From: an endosymbiont of Escarpia spicata
GTDB lineage: Bacteria > Pseudomonadota > Gammaproteobacteria > Chromatiales > Chromatiaceae
Direction of reading: 5' to 3'
Assembly (NCBI GenBank): GCA_003349915.1
Contig: QFXE01000020.1
Coordinates: 168,251 to 232,250, forward strand
DNA length: 64,000 bases
Part shown: positions 55,114 to 63,727 of the stretch, piece after piece
Numbering within the stretch: the first letter of the stretch is position 1
How the letters are laid out: the number at the start of each line of letters is the position of its first letter
Made by a program: the position numbers and the translations under genes
The notes under the pieces: model-generated
Database searches by the model: none
What the model was told of the DNA's origin: nothing
What the model saw: only the letters and a program-made list of their open reading frames with translations

Positions 55114-56330
55114 ACCTTATTGTTTATAGCATGTGAGCGAACCACACTGATTCGCTTGCCTTTAGTACGCCGGCACCACTTCTTCGGGTTCACCGCCGCG
55201 CCATTATGACGAATGCCAAAGTAGACCCCCGACGTACTGCGGCCGCCGCTGCTACCCACCAACGCCACCACCTCGCCCGGTTCGACCCACTCGCCCGTCT
55301 CCTTGAAGAGACTCTGGTTGTGACCGTAGAGACTCATATAACCGTCACCATGATCGACAATCAGCAATAGTCCAAAACCCCGCAGCCAATCGGCAAAGGC
55401 CACGCGCCCATAGTGCACCGCCTTGACCTCCCGCCCCTCGGGCGCAGATATCAGCACGCCGTCCCAGCGCAGTTTTCCAACCTTCCTGGGAGAACCGAAA
55501 CTGGCCGCCAATCTGCCTTTTGAGGGCCAGGGTAGGCGACCTTTAAGTATACCGAACGGCTTATGCGCAAGGCGCTCCATCGGAATATCCGCCAACGCCT
55601 CCTGAATATTCGCCAGCAGGGATGAGAGTTGCTTCTCATTGGCCTTGAGCTGATCCAGCTCCTGCCCCTTATTGCGAAGGCGCGCCTTGAGTGCAGCTAT
55701 CACCCGTTCCCGGCCAACCCGAGTCCGCTCCAATTGCTCTCGCTCCGCCGCCTCCTTGGCCTGCAGTTGTTGCAGTCGCTGCTCCTCTTCTGAGAGCGCC
55801 TGCTCGATTTTCGCCAGACGCTGCAGACTGTCGCGAATCAGGTTCATGCGGGCCAGGCGCGCATCGTTGAGGTAATCGTAATACACCATCACCCGGCTGA
55901 CCACGGCGGGATCCTGCTGATTCAACAGAATCTTCACCTTCTCCTGCCTTCCCATGATGTAGGCGGCCCGAATCTGCTGCTCCATCGTCTGGCGATGAAA
56001 GTCGAGTTGCAGGCGGGCATCGGCCCGCTCCTGTTCCAACTCCGCCATGCGCTGACGCTGGCGATCGAGACTCACGGCGATGACCCGGACACGCCTGGCC
56101 AGATCGCCAATACGCTCTTCGGTCTCCCGTAGTGCGCTGTTATGCCCTTGGCGCTCACCCTCCGCCGACTGCAACTGAGTCTGCAGTTGCTTGATACGGG
56201 CCTTGACCCGGGCCAGCTCCTCACTCTTTTGCTGCAGTTGCGCTTTTTCAGCCGCTACGGAGACGCCAGGTATCGCAGCGCACAGCACCAATGCCAGCAG
56301 CGTGGCGGCGGCACCGGCGCGTTGGATCAC
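55110..56330 (-). CDS. envC: EnvC-like murein hydrolase activator (degenerate LytM domain)
   Basis: A 406-residue exported protein: signal peptide (about 1–26), a long coiled coil (about 28–240), then an M23/LytM domain. The zinc ligands are not conserved: the H-x-x-x-D position reads KLRWDGV and the H-x-H strand reads [10 protein letters not shown]. It should therefore bind and activate amidases rather than cut murein, as E. coli EnvC does at the division site. It overlaps the gpmI stop by ATGA. The C-terminal [14 protein letters not shown] tail runs into a repeat and may be extended relative to relatives. Confidence 0.92.
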   Translation of the reverse strand: MIQRAGAAATLLALVLCAAIPGVSVAAEKAQLQQKSEELARVKARIKQLQTQLQSAEGERQGHNSALRETEERIGDLARRVRVIAVSLDRQRQRMAELEQERADARLQLDFHRQTMEQQIRAAYIMGRQEKVKILLNQQDPAVVSRVMVYYDYLNDARLARMNLIRDSLQRLAKIEQALSEEEQRLQQLQAKEAAEREQLERTRVGRERVIAALKARLRNKGQELDQLKANEKQLSSLLANIQEALADIPMERLAHKPFGILKGRLPWPSKGRLAASFGSPRKVGKLRWDGVLISAPEGREVKAVHYGRVAFADWLRGFGLLLIVDHGDGYMSLYGHNQSLFKETGEWVEPGEVVALVGSSGGRSTSGVYFGIRHNGAAVNPKKWCRRTKGKRISVVRSHAINNKV

Positions 56331-57883
56331 TCCGCCTCTTCCTCAAATCTGATCAGCGCATGCCCCTTCATTTCACCGGGCTGGTCCAGTCCCATCAGTT
56401 TCAGCAGGGTAGGAGCGATGTCGCACAGGGCGCCACTCTCGTCCAGCGTTCCCTCCCGGCCGACATAGATCAACGGCACCGGATTGAGCGTGTGGGCGGT
56501 ATGGGGCTGGTGGTGGGTAAAATCCTCCATCTGCTCCGCATTGCCGTGATCGGCCGTAATCAGAACCTCTCCGCCCGCTTTGTGCAGCGCTTTCCTCACA
56601 CGCCCAAGACAGTGGTCGATAGTCTCGATGGCCTGCTCCGCAGCCTCCTGAATACCGGTATGGCCCACCATATCGGAGTTGGCAAAGTTACAGATGATGA
56701 CGTCATATTTGCCGCCTTTGATCGCCTCCACCAGATGGTCGGTCACCTCCTCCGCACTCATCTCCGGCTTCTCGTCATAGGTCGCCACTCTGGGTGAGGG
56801 CACCAGAATGCGATCCTCTCCTTCAAACGGCTCTTCACGGCCGCCATTGAAGAAGAAGGTGACATGGGCATATTTCTCCGTCTCAGCCAACCTCAACTGG
56901 CGCATGCCCTGCTTTGCGATATATTCGCCGAATCCGTTCTTGAGCCGCTCGGGTGGGAAGGCGACGGGGATTTCGAAGCCTTTGTGGTACTGCGTCAGAC
57001 TGACAAAAGCACCAAGCGGCGACCAGGCCTTGCGCTCGAAATCGGCAAAATCCTCCTCGATAAACGTGCGCGTCAACTGTCGCGCGCGGTCTGACCGGTA
57101 GTTGAGGAAGAACACCACGTCATCCTCTTCGATCCCCACCGGGGATCCGCCCTCGGGCACAATCGCCGTGGGTTTGACGAACTCATCGGTTTCACCGCGG
57201 GCATAGGCTTGCAGCAACCCTTCACAGGCGTCCGTCGCGCTGTAATCCGCAATACCCTGGGTCAGCAGATCATACGCGACCTCCGTCCTGCACCAGCGGT
57301 TATCGCGGTCCATCGCGTAGTAACGACCCACGATACTGGCAATCCGGCCGGTGCCCATTTCGACGAAGACATCGTTCATCGCCTTCAATGATGCCTCGGC
57401 GCTTTTTGGCGGCCTGTCGCGTCCATCCAGGAAGGCATGCAGATAAACCTTCTTTACGCCCCGCTCAACCGCCAGCTTCACCATCGCGTGAATATGCTCT
57501 TCATGACTGTGCACACCACCGGGCGAAAGCAGACCGAGGATATGCACAGCCTTGTCCGTCTCCACAGCCTTGTCCACCGCGCTGGTGAGGGTCTGGTTGG
57601 AGAAGAAGGAACCGGTGCGAATGGAGCGGCTGACCCGGGTAAACTCCTGATAGACCACCCGGCCAGCTCCCAGGTTCAGATGACCCACTTCGGAGTTGCC
57701 CATCTGCCCGCCAGGCAGACCGACCGCGGCGCCGGTAGTGTGAATCAGGGTATGGGGATACTCTTTCCACAGCCGGTCCCAAACCGGCGTGCTGGCCGCA
57801 ACTATTGCGTTTGCACACTCGTCTTCTCTATATCCCCAGCCGTCCAATATGAGAAGGACGACAGGTTTTGGCTTATCCGTCAT
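56327..57883 (-). CDS. gpmI: Cofactor-independent phosphoglycerate mutase
   Basis: A 518-residue enzyme interconverting 3- and 2-phosphoglycerate. It shows [14 protein letters not shown] with the first metal aspartate, the phosphoserine motif [16 protein letters not shown], the NYRSDRARQ block, and the late metal motifs [12 protein letters not shown] and [14 protein letters not shown] 57883 (MTDKPKPVV) is preferred to the longer frame. It is divergent from the arsR-type gene and co-transcribed with envC and ctpA. Confidence 0.97.
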   Translation of the reverse strand: MTDKPKPVVLLILDGWGYREDECANAIVAASTPVWDRLWKEYPHTLIHTTGAAVGLPGGQMGNSEVGHLNLGAGRVVYQEFTRVSRSIRTGSFFSNQTLTSAVDKAVETDKAVHILGLLSPGGVHSHEEHIHAMVKLAVERGVKKVYLHAFLDGRDRPPKSAEASLKAMNDVFVEMGTGRIASIVGRYYAMDRDNRWCRTEVAYDLLTQGIADYSATDACEGLLQAYARGETDEFVKPTAIVPEGGSPVGIEEDDVVFFLNYRSDRARQLTRTFIEEDFADFERKAWSPLGAFVSLTQYHKGFEIPVAFPPERLKNGFGEYIAKQGMRQLRLAETEKYAHVTFFFNGGREEPFEGEDRILVPSPRVATYDEKPEMSAEEVTDHLVEAIKGGKYDVIICNFANSDMVGHTGIQEAAEQAIETIDHCLGRVRKALHKAGGEVLITADHGNAEQMEDFTHHQPHTAHTLNPVPLIYVGREGTLDESGALCDIAPTLLKLMGLDQPGEMKGHALIRFEEEAE

Positions 57884-58080
57884 GACAACTCTCTTAACTT
57901 CTCTTTCGCTCTGCAACGGGAAGTCTACCCCATCAGGTTGCTTATAAACCTTTGCATTAAAACACTTTTCAAATTTTCAGGCCAGAATGGCCATCCGGAC
58001 ACCAACCCGCTTATCAGGGAAAACCCGAACAAATCAGGGGGGTTCTCAAGCCCTATTAAAACAGCGTATTATTGTATTAG

Positions 58081-58090
58081 TTATTAATAA
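58081..58090. promoter_or_regulatory. Possible operator palindrome before arsR-type gene
   Basis: A perfect AT-rich palindrome, TTATTAATAA, lies 10 bases upstream of the regulator ATG within an AT-rich stretch (58060–58090) that likely holds the promoter. ArsR-family repressors commonly bind such dyads in their own promoters; the assignment is by position only. Confidence 0.3.
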
Positions 58091-58100
58091 GGTCATTTCC

Positions 58101-58460
58101 ATGGAACACAAATTCGGTAAACCCAGCAAACCCGTACTGAATGCCGATACGGCCGAATCCGATACCCTGTTTGCCACTGACGATGATATCGACCGTGCCT
58201 CCCGCTCGCTGAAGGCCATGTCCCATCCGTTGCGGCTGAAGATCCTCTGTACCTTGGGTGATCAGGAGATAAGCGTCCAGGAGATCGTCGATCAGGTCGG
58301 CACGTCCCAGAGCAATATCTCGCAGCATCTTGCCATCCTGCGCGACAAAGGCATTCTCGCCTCACGAAAAGATGCCAACCGGGTCTACTACCGGGTCAGT
58401 GATTTTCGCACTTTGCGGCTGATCGGCATGATGCGCGAAGTCTTCTGCACTCACGCCTGA
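58101..58460 (+). CDS. ArsR-family winged-helix transcriptional regulator
   Basis: A 119-residue protein. The winged-helix domain has MSHPLRLKILCTLGDQEISVQEIVDQVGTSQSNISQHLA-type sequence (about 35–95). The metal-binding ELCVCDL motif of ArsR/SmtB is replaced by EISVQEI, so it is not a standard metal sensor; a thiol-based signal through the few Cys residues is possible. ATG 58101 is chosen over the longer frame. It is inserted between gpmI and the rhodanese gene and may regulate the latter. Confidence 0.87.
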   Translation: MEHKFGKPSKPVLNADTAESDTLFATDDDIDRASRSLKAMSHPLRLKILCTLGDQEISVQEIVDQVGTSQSNISQHLAILRDKGILASRKDANRVYYRVSDFRTLRLIGMMREVFCTHA

Positions 58461-58485
58461 TTCTTCTCGCCATACGTTGTTTTTC

Positions 58486-58507
58486 AGCTCCGGGTTACCC
58501 CGGAGCT
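58486..58507. terminator. Hairpin terminator candidate after arsR-type gene
   Basis: A perfect 9-bp stem (AGCTCCGGG / CCCGGAGCT) with a TTAC loop, preceded by GTTGTTTTT and followed by TGTT. It stands 26 bases after the regulator stop and before the rhodanese gene. The downstream T-run is short, so efficiency is uncertain. Confidence 0.55.
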
Positions 58508-58568
58508 TGTTCCTGTTATACACTTCCCCACTTTCCAAACTCTTTCTGGTTTATTTAGAGGCCCCTGA

Positions 58569-58991
58569 ATGCTGCAACAACTCATCGAGTTCTCCACCAA
58601 CCACCTGATCCTGGTGCTGGCACTGTTGGCGGTTGGCGGGCTACTGGTCCATAACCTGCTGCAGGGCAACAAGGGCGCCGTGGATCCGACCGGCGCCACT
58701 GTAATGATCAACCATCAGGATGCTGTGGTGCTTGACGTTCGTCCCGCCGCCGATTTCCACAAAGGCCATATCATCAACGCCATCAACATTCCCATGAACG
58801 GTTTTGCCAACCAACTCGGTTCTCTGGAAAAACACAAGGACCAGCCGGTCATCGTCAGCTGCCGCTCCGGCGCCCAATCCGCAGGCGCGTGCCAAACACT
58901 GCGCAAAGCGGGGTTTGAACAGGCGTTTAATCTACGTGGCGGCATCCTGGCGTGGCAGAGCGCCAACCTGCCGATAACGCGTAAAAAATAA
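58569..58991 (+). CDS. Membrane-anchored rhodanese-like sulfurtransferase (YibN type)
   Basis: A 140-residue protein with an N-terminal membrane helix (about 12–32) and a single rhodanese domain: VLDVRPAADFHKGHI and active-site loop SCRSGAQS with the catalytic cysteine. It transfers sulfane sulfur or acts as a membrane-associated sulfur carrier. Gene order rhodanese–(grxC)–secB–gpsA is conserved in gammaproteobacteria; grxC is missing here. Confidence 0.92.
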   Translation: MLQQLIEFSTNHLILVLALLAVGGLLVHNLLQGNKGAVDPTGATVMINHQDAVVLDVRPAADFHKGHIINAINIPMNGFANQLGSLEKHKDQPVIVSCRSGAQSAGACQTLRKAGFEQAFNLRGGILAWQSANLPITRKK

Positions 58992-59021
58992 AATTTTCAC
59001 GAATACGAAGGAATCAGCATC

Positions 59022-59501
59022 ATGTCCGAAGAGAAACAAGAGCAGCCGAACCGAGAGCTCTCTATACAACGCATCTATCTGAAAGACGTATCATTTGAAA
59101 CACCGAACTCGCCGTCCGTCTTCCAACAGGAGTGGAAACCGGAGACCAGCGTCAACATGAATACCGAGGTCAACACCTTGAGCGAGAACGTCTATGAAGT
59201 CGTTCTCAATGTTACCGTAACCACCAAGGTCGGTGAGCAAACAGCCTATCTCGCGGAAGTGCAACAAGCGGGAATCTTCTCCATAAGCGGCTTTTCGGAT
59301 CAGGAGATGGGCGCGGTTGTCGGCTCTTACTGCCCCAATCTGCTCTTCCCCTATGTGCGTGAAGCGATCTCCGACATGGTTACCAAGGGCAGTTTCCCGC
59401 AGATGATACTGCAGCCTGTCAATTTTGATGCCCTCTATGCCCAGCACCAGCAGGAACAGGCGAAAAAAGTGGCGGAAAACGACAGTGGCCAGACCCATTA
59501 A
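59022..59501 (+). CDS. secB: Protein-export chaperone SecB
   Basis: A 159-residue cytosolic chaperone that keeps preproteins unfolded and hands them to SecA. Family blocks SIQRIYLKDVSFETPNSP, YEVVLNVTVT and GSYCPNLLFPYVREAISDMV are intact. Its 3' end overlaps the gpsA start by 17 bases, so the two genes are translationally linked. Confidence 0.97.
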   Translation: MSEEKQEQPNRELSIQRIYLKDVSFETPNSPSVFQQEWKPETSVNMNTEVNTLSENVYEVVLNVTVTTKVGEQTAYLAEVQQAGIFSISGFSDQEMGAVVGSYCPNLLFPYVREAISDMVTKGSFPQMILQPVNFDALYAQHQQEQAKKVAENDSGQTH

Positions 59502-60501
59502 GCCATCTGACACCTCCATCGCCGTACTGGGAGCAGGGTCCTGGGGCACAGCCCTGGCTATTCTGCTCAGCCACAATCAGTACGATGTGCGACTCTGGGG
59601 ACACCTCCCAGAGGAGATCGAACGCCTGCAGCAGGATCGCCAGAACCACCAGTTTCTGCCCGACATTCCATTCCCGGAATCTCTGAGACCGGAAACCGAT
59701 CTCGACAAGACGCTGTCCGGGGTATCAGAAGTGCTGGTGGCTGTGCCAAGCCATGCCTTTAGTAGTGTTGTACAGACCATTGCCCCACTGCTGGCGCCTG
59801 GCGTCGGCGTCTCCTGGGCAACCAAAGGATTCGAGCCCGGCACCCAGCGCCTGCTCTCCGATGTCGCCAGCGACATCCTGCAACGTCCGGAACTTGCGGT
59901 CATCTCTGGCCCCACCTTTGCCGGCGAAGTCGCCCGCGGCCTGCCCACAGCGGTCACCGTCGCTTCGGAATCCAGCGCCCATGCAGAGAGAGTCGCCGCC
60001 TATCTGCACGCATCCTGGTTTCGCGCCTACACCAGTCACGACATTACCGGCGTACAGGTCGGCGGCGCCAGCAAGAATGTATTGGCCATTGCCGCCGGCA
60101 TTGCGGACGGTCTAGGTTTCGGCGCCAACACCCGTGCCGCACTGATTACCCGCGGTCTCGCAGAGGTCATGCGGCTTGGCCAGTCCCTCGGGGGCAAGAC
60201 GGAAACCTTCATGGGACTGGCTGGCCTCGGCGACCTAGTACTCACCTGCACCGACAACCAATCGCGCAATCGGCGCATGGGGCTTGCCCTCGCCCGTGGC
60301 CTGACCATCGCGCAGGCAAAAGAGGAGATCGGCCAGGAAGTGGAGGGTGTACAGACCGCCTCCGAGGTCTACCAGCTTGCCCACAAGATGGGCGTTGAAA
60401 TGCCGATCTCGGAGCAGGTCTACAAGGTGCTCTATGAAGGTTTGCCGCCGAAGGAGGCGGTTCACAGCCTGCTCGACCGGCGCCAGAGGGCTGAAGACTA
60501 G
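59485..60501 (+). CDS. gpsA: NAD(P)-dependent glycerol-3-phosphate dehydrogenase
   Basis: A 338-residue enzyme making sn-glycerol-3-phosphate from dihydroxyacetone phosphate for phospholipids. It has the dinucleotide motif IAVLGAGSWGTALA, SGPTFAGEVARGLPTAV, GGASKNVLAIAAGIADGLG with the catalytic lysine, and GLAGLGDLVLTC. GTG 59485 gives MARPIKPSDTSIAVLG; the ATG-initiated longer frame reads deep into secB and is unlikely. Confidence 0.95.
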   Translation: MARPIKPSDTSIAVLGAGSWGTALAILLSHNQYDVRLWGHLPEEIERLQQDRQNHQFLPDIPFPESLRPETDLDKTLSGVSEVLVAVPSHAFSSVVQTIAPLLAPGVGVSWATKGFEPGTQRLLSDVASDILQRPELAVISGPTFAGEVARGLPTAVTVASESSAHAERVAAYLHASWFRAYTSHDITGVQVGGASKNVLAIAAGIADGLGFGANTRAALITRGLAEVMRLGQSLGGKTETFMGLAGLGDLVLTCTDNQSRNRRMGLALARGLTIAQAKEEIGQEVEGVQTASEVYQLAHKMGVEMPISEQVYKVLYEGLPPKEAVHSLLDRRQRAED

Positions 60502-60537
60502 CCAGTTCGCTCCTGAAAACGCGGTGAAGGTTTGAGC

Positions 60538-60603
60538 GTAGGGTGCAACCTGCGCACCATGACTGCTGTAACTGCTTATTCCGGTGCGCACGGCGCACCC
60601 TAC
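60538..60603. repeat. GTAGGGTGCGC palindromic repeat (copy 4)
   Basis: A 66-bp inverted repeat starting GTAGGGTGCAACCTGCGCACC and ending GGTGCGCACGGCGCACCCTAC-like, in the same loop orientation as copy 2. It lies between the convergent gpsA and trmL genes, where it could serve as a shared transcript-end hairpin. Confidence 0.82.
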
Positions 60604-60630
60604 CAAGATGCATTAAACACCTCTGAACAA

Positions 60631-61095
60631 CTAAACAGCACCGTCAAAATCCTGTTGCCGCCAAGCCTCGTAGAGGATAATGGCAACAGCGTTGGAGAGA
60701 TTGAGACTGCGATTTTGCGGTTGCATCGGGATACGCAACAGGTTTGAATCGTCCAGTTCATCCAGCAGTGGCTGGGGCAGGCCGCGACTTTCCGGTCCAA
60801 AGAGCAGGGCATCTCCCGGTGCAAACCCGACATCGGCGTAGGCACGCCTACCCTTGGTTGTACAGGCAAAAAGACGGCTTGGAGCAACCTTCTGCAGGAA
60901 GGCCTGCAGCGAGGCGTGCTCCTGCAACTCCGCCCACTCATGGTAATCGAGTCCGGCCCGGCGCAGGCGTTTGTCGTCGAGTTCGAAACCCAGCGGGTGG
61001 ATCAGATGCAAATGGCTACCGCTATTTGCACAGAGGCGTATGATATTACCGGTATTTGGTGGAATCTCCGGTTCGTATAGAACAATGTGGAACAT
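60631..61095 (-). CDS. trmL: tRNA (cytidine/uridine-34-2'-O)-methyltransferase TrmL
   Basis: A 154-residue SPOUT-fold enzyme that 2'-O-methylates the wobble base of leucine tRNAs. The start [22 protein letters not shown], the knot motif [11 protein letters not shown] and the end [24 protein letters not shown] block are diagnostic. Convergent with gpsA, the usual neighbour. Confidence 0.96.
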   Translation of the reverse strand: MFHIVLYEPEIPPNTGNIIRLCANSGSHLHLIHPLGFELDDKRLRRAGLDYHEWAELQEHASLQAFLQKVAPSRLFACTTKGRRAYADVGFAPGDALLFGPESRGLPQPLLDELDDSNLLRIPMQPQNRSLNLSNAVAIILYEAWRQQDFDGAV

Positions 61096-61126
61096 TCTGC
61101 TCCGTGTGACCTCAAGTTAGAAACAG

Positions 61127-62107
61127 ATGCAAGTGACGATGACCCAAACTGACCCATCCCCCCTGGCGATAGAATTCTGCGGCATGCCCTTCAGCACCCC
61201 AATCGTGCTGCTCTCCGGCTGTGTCGGTTTTGGCGAAGAGTACACGCGAGTCAAAGGTTTTAGCAACAGCGACGCTGGTGCAGTCTGCCTCAAGGGGACG
61301 ACCCTGGAGCCCCGCCCAGGCAACCGGCCTCACCGGGTCTACGAGACGCCGGCAGGTATGCTCAACGCCATCGGCCTGCAAAACCCTGGGGTGGACAAGG
61401 TGGTGAATGAGATCCTGCCCTCTCTCGACTTCAGCGAAACCCGCTTCATCGCCAATGTCTCAGGCTCTTCGGTGGAAGAGTATCACGAGGTCACGCGGCG
61501 CTTCGATGACTCCCCCATCGACGCCATGGAGATCAACATCTCCTGTCCCAACGTAAAGGAGGGCGGCGTCGCCTTCGGCAACGATCCCGCCATGTCCGCC
61601 CGAGTGGTGGAGGCCTGCCGCAAGGCCACCAACAAACCACTGATCACCAAGCTCTCCCCCAATCAGACCGACATCGCCGGCAACGCAAAAGGCTGCATAG
61701 AGGCCGGCAGCGACGCCTTCTCGGTGATCAACACCCTGATGGGCATGGCCATCGACATCGAAAGCCGCACACCAGTCATCGGCAACAACCAGGGCGGACT
61801 CTCCGGCCCCGCCATCAAACCTGTCGCACTGCTCAAGGTTCACCAGGTCTATCAGGTCTGCCGGGGTCACAATATCCCGATTATCGGGCAGGGCGGTATC
61901 ACCACGCCGGAAGACGCCATTGAATTCATCATCGCCGGGGCCAGCGCCATAGGTATAGGTACAGCGCTCTTCTACGACCCGTTGATCTGCAGCAAGATCA
62001 ATAACGGCATTGAGGCGTATCTAAATCGGCACGAACTGCCCTCTGTGGACCGGCTTGTCGGAACCCTGCAACTCCACCAGCAACCGGCACCCAAGTGCGG
62101 CTGCTGA
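61127..62107 (+). CDS. Dihydroorotate dehydrogenase, class 1B catalytic-subunit type
   Basis: A 326-residue FMN TIM-barrel enzyme. The active-site loop has cysteine (NISCPNVKEGG), as in class 1 enzymes, with LITKLSPNQTDIAG, INTLMGMAIDI, GGLSGPAIKPVAL and GQGGITTPEDAIEFI. It oxidises dihydroorotate to orotate in the cytosol. Class 1B needs an FeS subunit (PyrK), which is not adjacent, so it may be a divergent or stand-alone form. The C-terminus ends in a CGC motif. Confidence 0.85.
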   Translation: MQVTMTQTDPSPLAIEFCGMPFSTPIVLLSGCVGFGEEYTRVKGFSNSDAGAVCLKGTTLEPRPGNRPHRVYETPAGMLNAIGLQNPGVDKVVNEILPSLDFSETRFIANVSGSSVEEYHEVTRRFDDSPIDAMEINISCPNVKEGGVAFGNDPAMSARVVEACRKATNKPLITKLSPNQTDIAGNAKGCIEAGSDAFSVINTLMGMAIDIESRTPVIGNNQGGLSGPAIKPVALLKVHQVYQVCRGHNIPIIGQGGITTPEDAIEFIIAGASAIGIGTALFYDPLICSKINNGIEAYLNRHELPSVDRLVGTLQLHQQPAPKCGC

Positions 62108-62129
62108 GCTTAACAGCCGACACGAAGCC

Positions 62130-63389
62130 ATGGCAGTAACCGGCCAACATCCGCCAGCCGAAGTTCTTGCCAAGCTCCATCCCTTGGAGGGGCTAAGTGA
62201 AGATCAGCTGAAGCTGCTTTCTCATGCACTCCATCTACGAACAGAGGTCCGTGGCAAGAAACTCCTTTCGATGGGGTCCAGGGACGCCTTCAGCCTCTAT
62301 CTGCTAAAAGGCCGGGTAAAATTGGAAACCGCCGATGGCCACGCCTCTGAGATCGAAGCCGGTTCCGTTCAGGCGATGAACCCGATCGCTCATCTGATTC
62401 CCAGGCAGTATGATGTCACGGTAGTTACACCTATCGTATATTTTCTCATCGACAACCGTCTCCTGGACGGCTTGACCAATGACAGCCTTGAAACCCTGGC
62501 AAGTGAAGAGCTCGCCTCCCTCAACGGTCAATACGAAAAAGACGAAACAGAAAACAGGCTCTCCCAGGCATTGCTGGCGGATCTGCAAAACGACCGGCTG
62601 ATCCTTCCCAGTCTGCCCGATGTTGCCATCAAAGTCGGGCGCGCCATCGAAGACGAGGATACCGATGCCGAGCACCTGGCCAAGATAATCCAGACCGATC
62701 CGGTTATCACCACAAAACTGATCCGCGCAGCGAACAGTGCACTCTATGCCGGCCTGTCGCCCTCCGCCAGCTGCACTGCCGCCATCATCCGCCTGGGAAA
62801 CACCACCACGCACAAGCTGGTTCTCACCTTTGCCTTGCGCGAACTCTTCAAAGCGCACTCCAAAGTGCTGCAGGACGAGATGCGTAAACTATGGAAACAC
62901 AGTACCCATGTGGCTGGCATCTGCTTCGTATTGGCCAAACTTTCACGACGCTTCAATCCGGAGCACGCATTGCTGGCGGGACTTCTGCACGACATAGGTG
63001 AAGTGGCCATCCTGAGTTACGCAGAGAATTTTCCCGAAATTGCCAACAACGAGCATCAGTTGGAACTGGTGATGAAAGATATGCGCGGAGTGATCGGATG
63101 CCACATCCTGGATGCATGGGGTTTCCTTGAGGATCTGGTCGCCGTTACCAGAGAGGCGGAGGATTGGACCAGAGATCACCCGGAAGAAGCTGACTACACC
63201 GATCTGGTGATTGTCGCGCAACTTCATAGTTACATTGGCACGCCGGAAATGAAAACCCTGCCGACACTCGACAGGGTGCCTGCATTCCAAAAACTCGATA
63301 TCGGTGATCTCACTCCTGAACTGAGCATCCAGATTCTGGAAAATGCCGCCGACCAGATTGCCGGCGCTCAGGCACTACTTAACAGTTGA
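62130..63389 (+). CDS. HDOD-domain protein with N-terminal cyclic-nucleotide-binding-like domain
   Basis: About 419 residues: a cNMP-binding fold (about 15–120, GKKLLSMGSRDAFSLYLLKGRV) and an HDOD domain (about 165–370) with LPSLPDVAIKV, IIQTDPVITTKLIRAANS, a noncanonical HD-type segment LLAGLLHDIGEVAI and WGFLEDL. The phosphate-binding cassette of true cAMP receptors is not apparent, so ligand binding is doubtful. HDOD proteins act as non-enzymatic signalling adaptors. ATG 62130 avoids overlap with the upstream gene. Confidence 0.87.
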   Translation: MAVTGQHPPAEVLAKLHPLEGLSEDQLKLLSHALHLRTEVRGKKLLSMGSRDAFSLYLLKGRVKLETADGHASEIEAGSVQAMNPIAHLIPRQYDVTVVTPIVYFLIDNRLLDGLTNDSLETLASEELASLNGQYEKDETENRLSQALLADLQNDRLILPSLPDVAIKVGRAIEDEDTDAEHLAKIIQTDPVITTKLIRAANSALYAGLSPSASCTAAIIRLGNTTTHKLVLTFALRELFKAHSKVLQDEMRKLWKHSTHVAGICFVLAKLSRRFNPEHALLAGLLHDIGEVAILSYAENFPEIANNEHQLELVMKDMRGVIGCHILDAWGFLEDLVAVTREAEDWTRDHPEEADYTDLVIVAQLHSYIGTPEMKTLPTLDRVPAFQKLDIGDLTPELSIQILENAADQIAGAQALLNS

Positions 63390-63655
63390 TTCCCATCTTC
63401 CATCAGCAAAATTGATCCGAATTTTTCTATCTGTCGGAATTTTTAACACCCTGTTACGGAACTGGCTCACAGAAATAGTTACTGCACCAGAGCAGCTTGC
63501 CTGCCAACGCCATAAATCACTTAATTAACAATAAGATAGAACAACATCAGGTGGGCAGATTTATTATGCTGTTCTGTCGGGTCTTTTTACAGTCAATTGT
63601 AATAAAAATTCACGATGTTCTTTAATTATATTGAAAAACAAAGCGTTAGAAAGAC

Positions 63656-63671
63656 TGGCACGGGAACTGCA
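63656..63671 (+). promoter_or_regulatory. Sigma-54 (RpoN) promoter
   Basis: TGGCACGGGAACTGCA matches the RpoN consensus TGGCACGNNNNTTGCW at every fixed position except one, with exact spacing between the −24 GG and −12 GC. Transcription would begin near 63683, giving a leader of about 45 bases before the ATG at 63728. The rest of the 338-base gap 63390–63727 is AT-rich and has no gene; activator-binding sites may lie there. Confidence 0.75.
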
Positions 63672-63727
63672 TCTAACCATTTGCAACATTTTGTGACTAC
63701 TCAAAAATAAATAAAGCGAGATTATAG

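Noticed and set aside
62130..63389. cAMP receptor regulated by the CyaA in this window
   Set aside because: The N-terminal domain has the cNMP-binding fold, but no recognisable phosphate-binding cassette with the key arginine, so cAMP binding is not supported.
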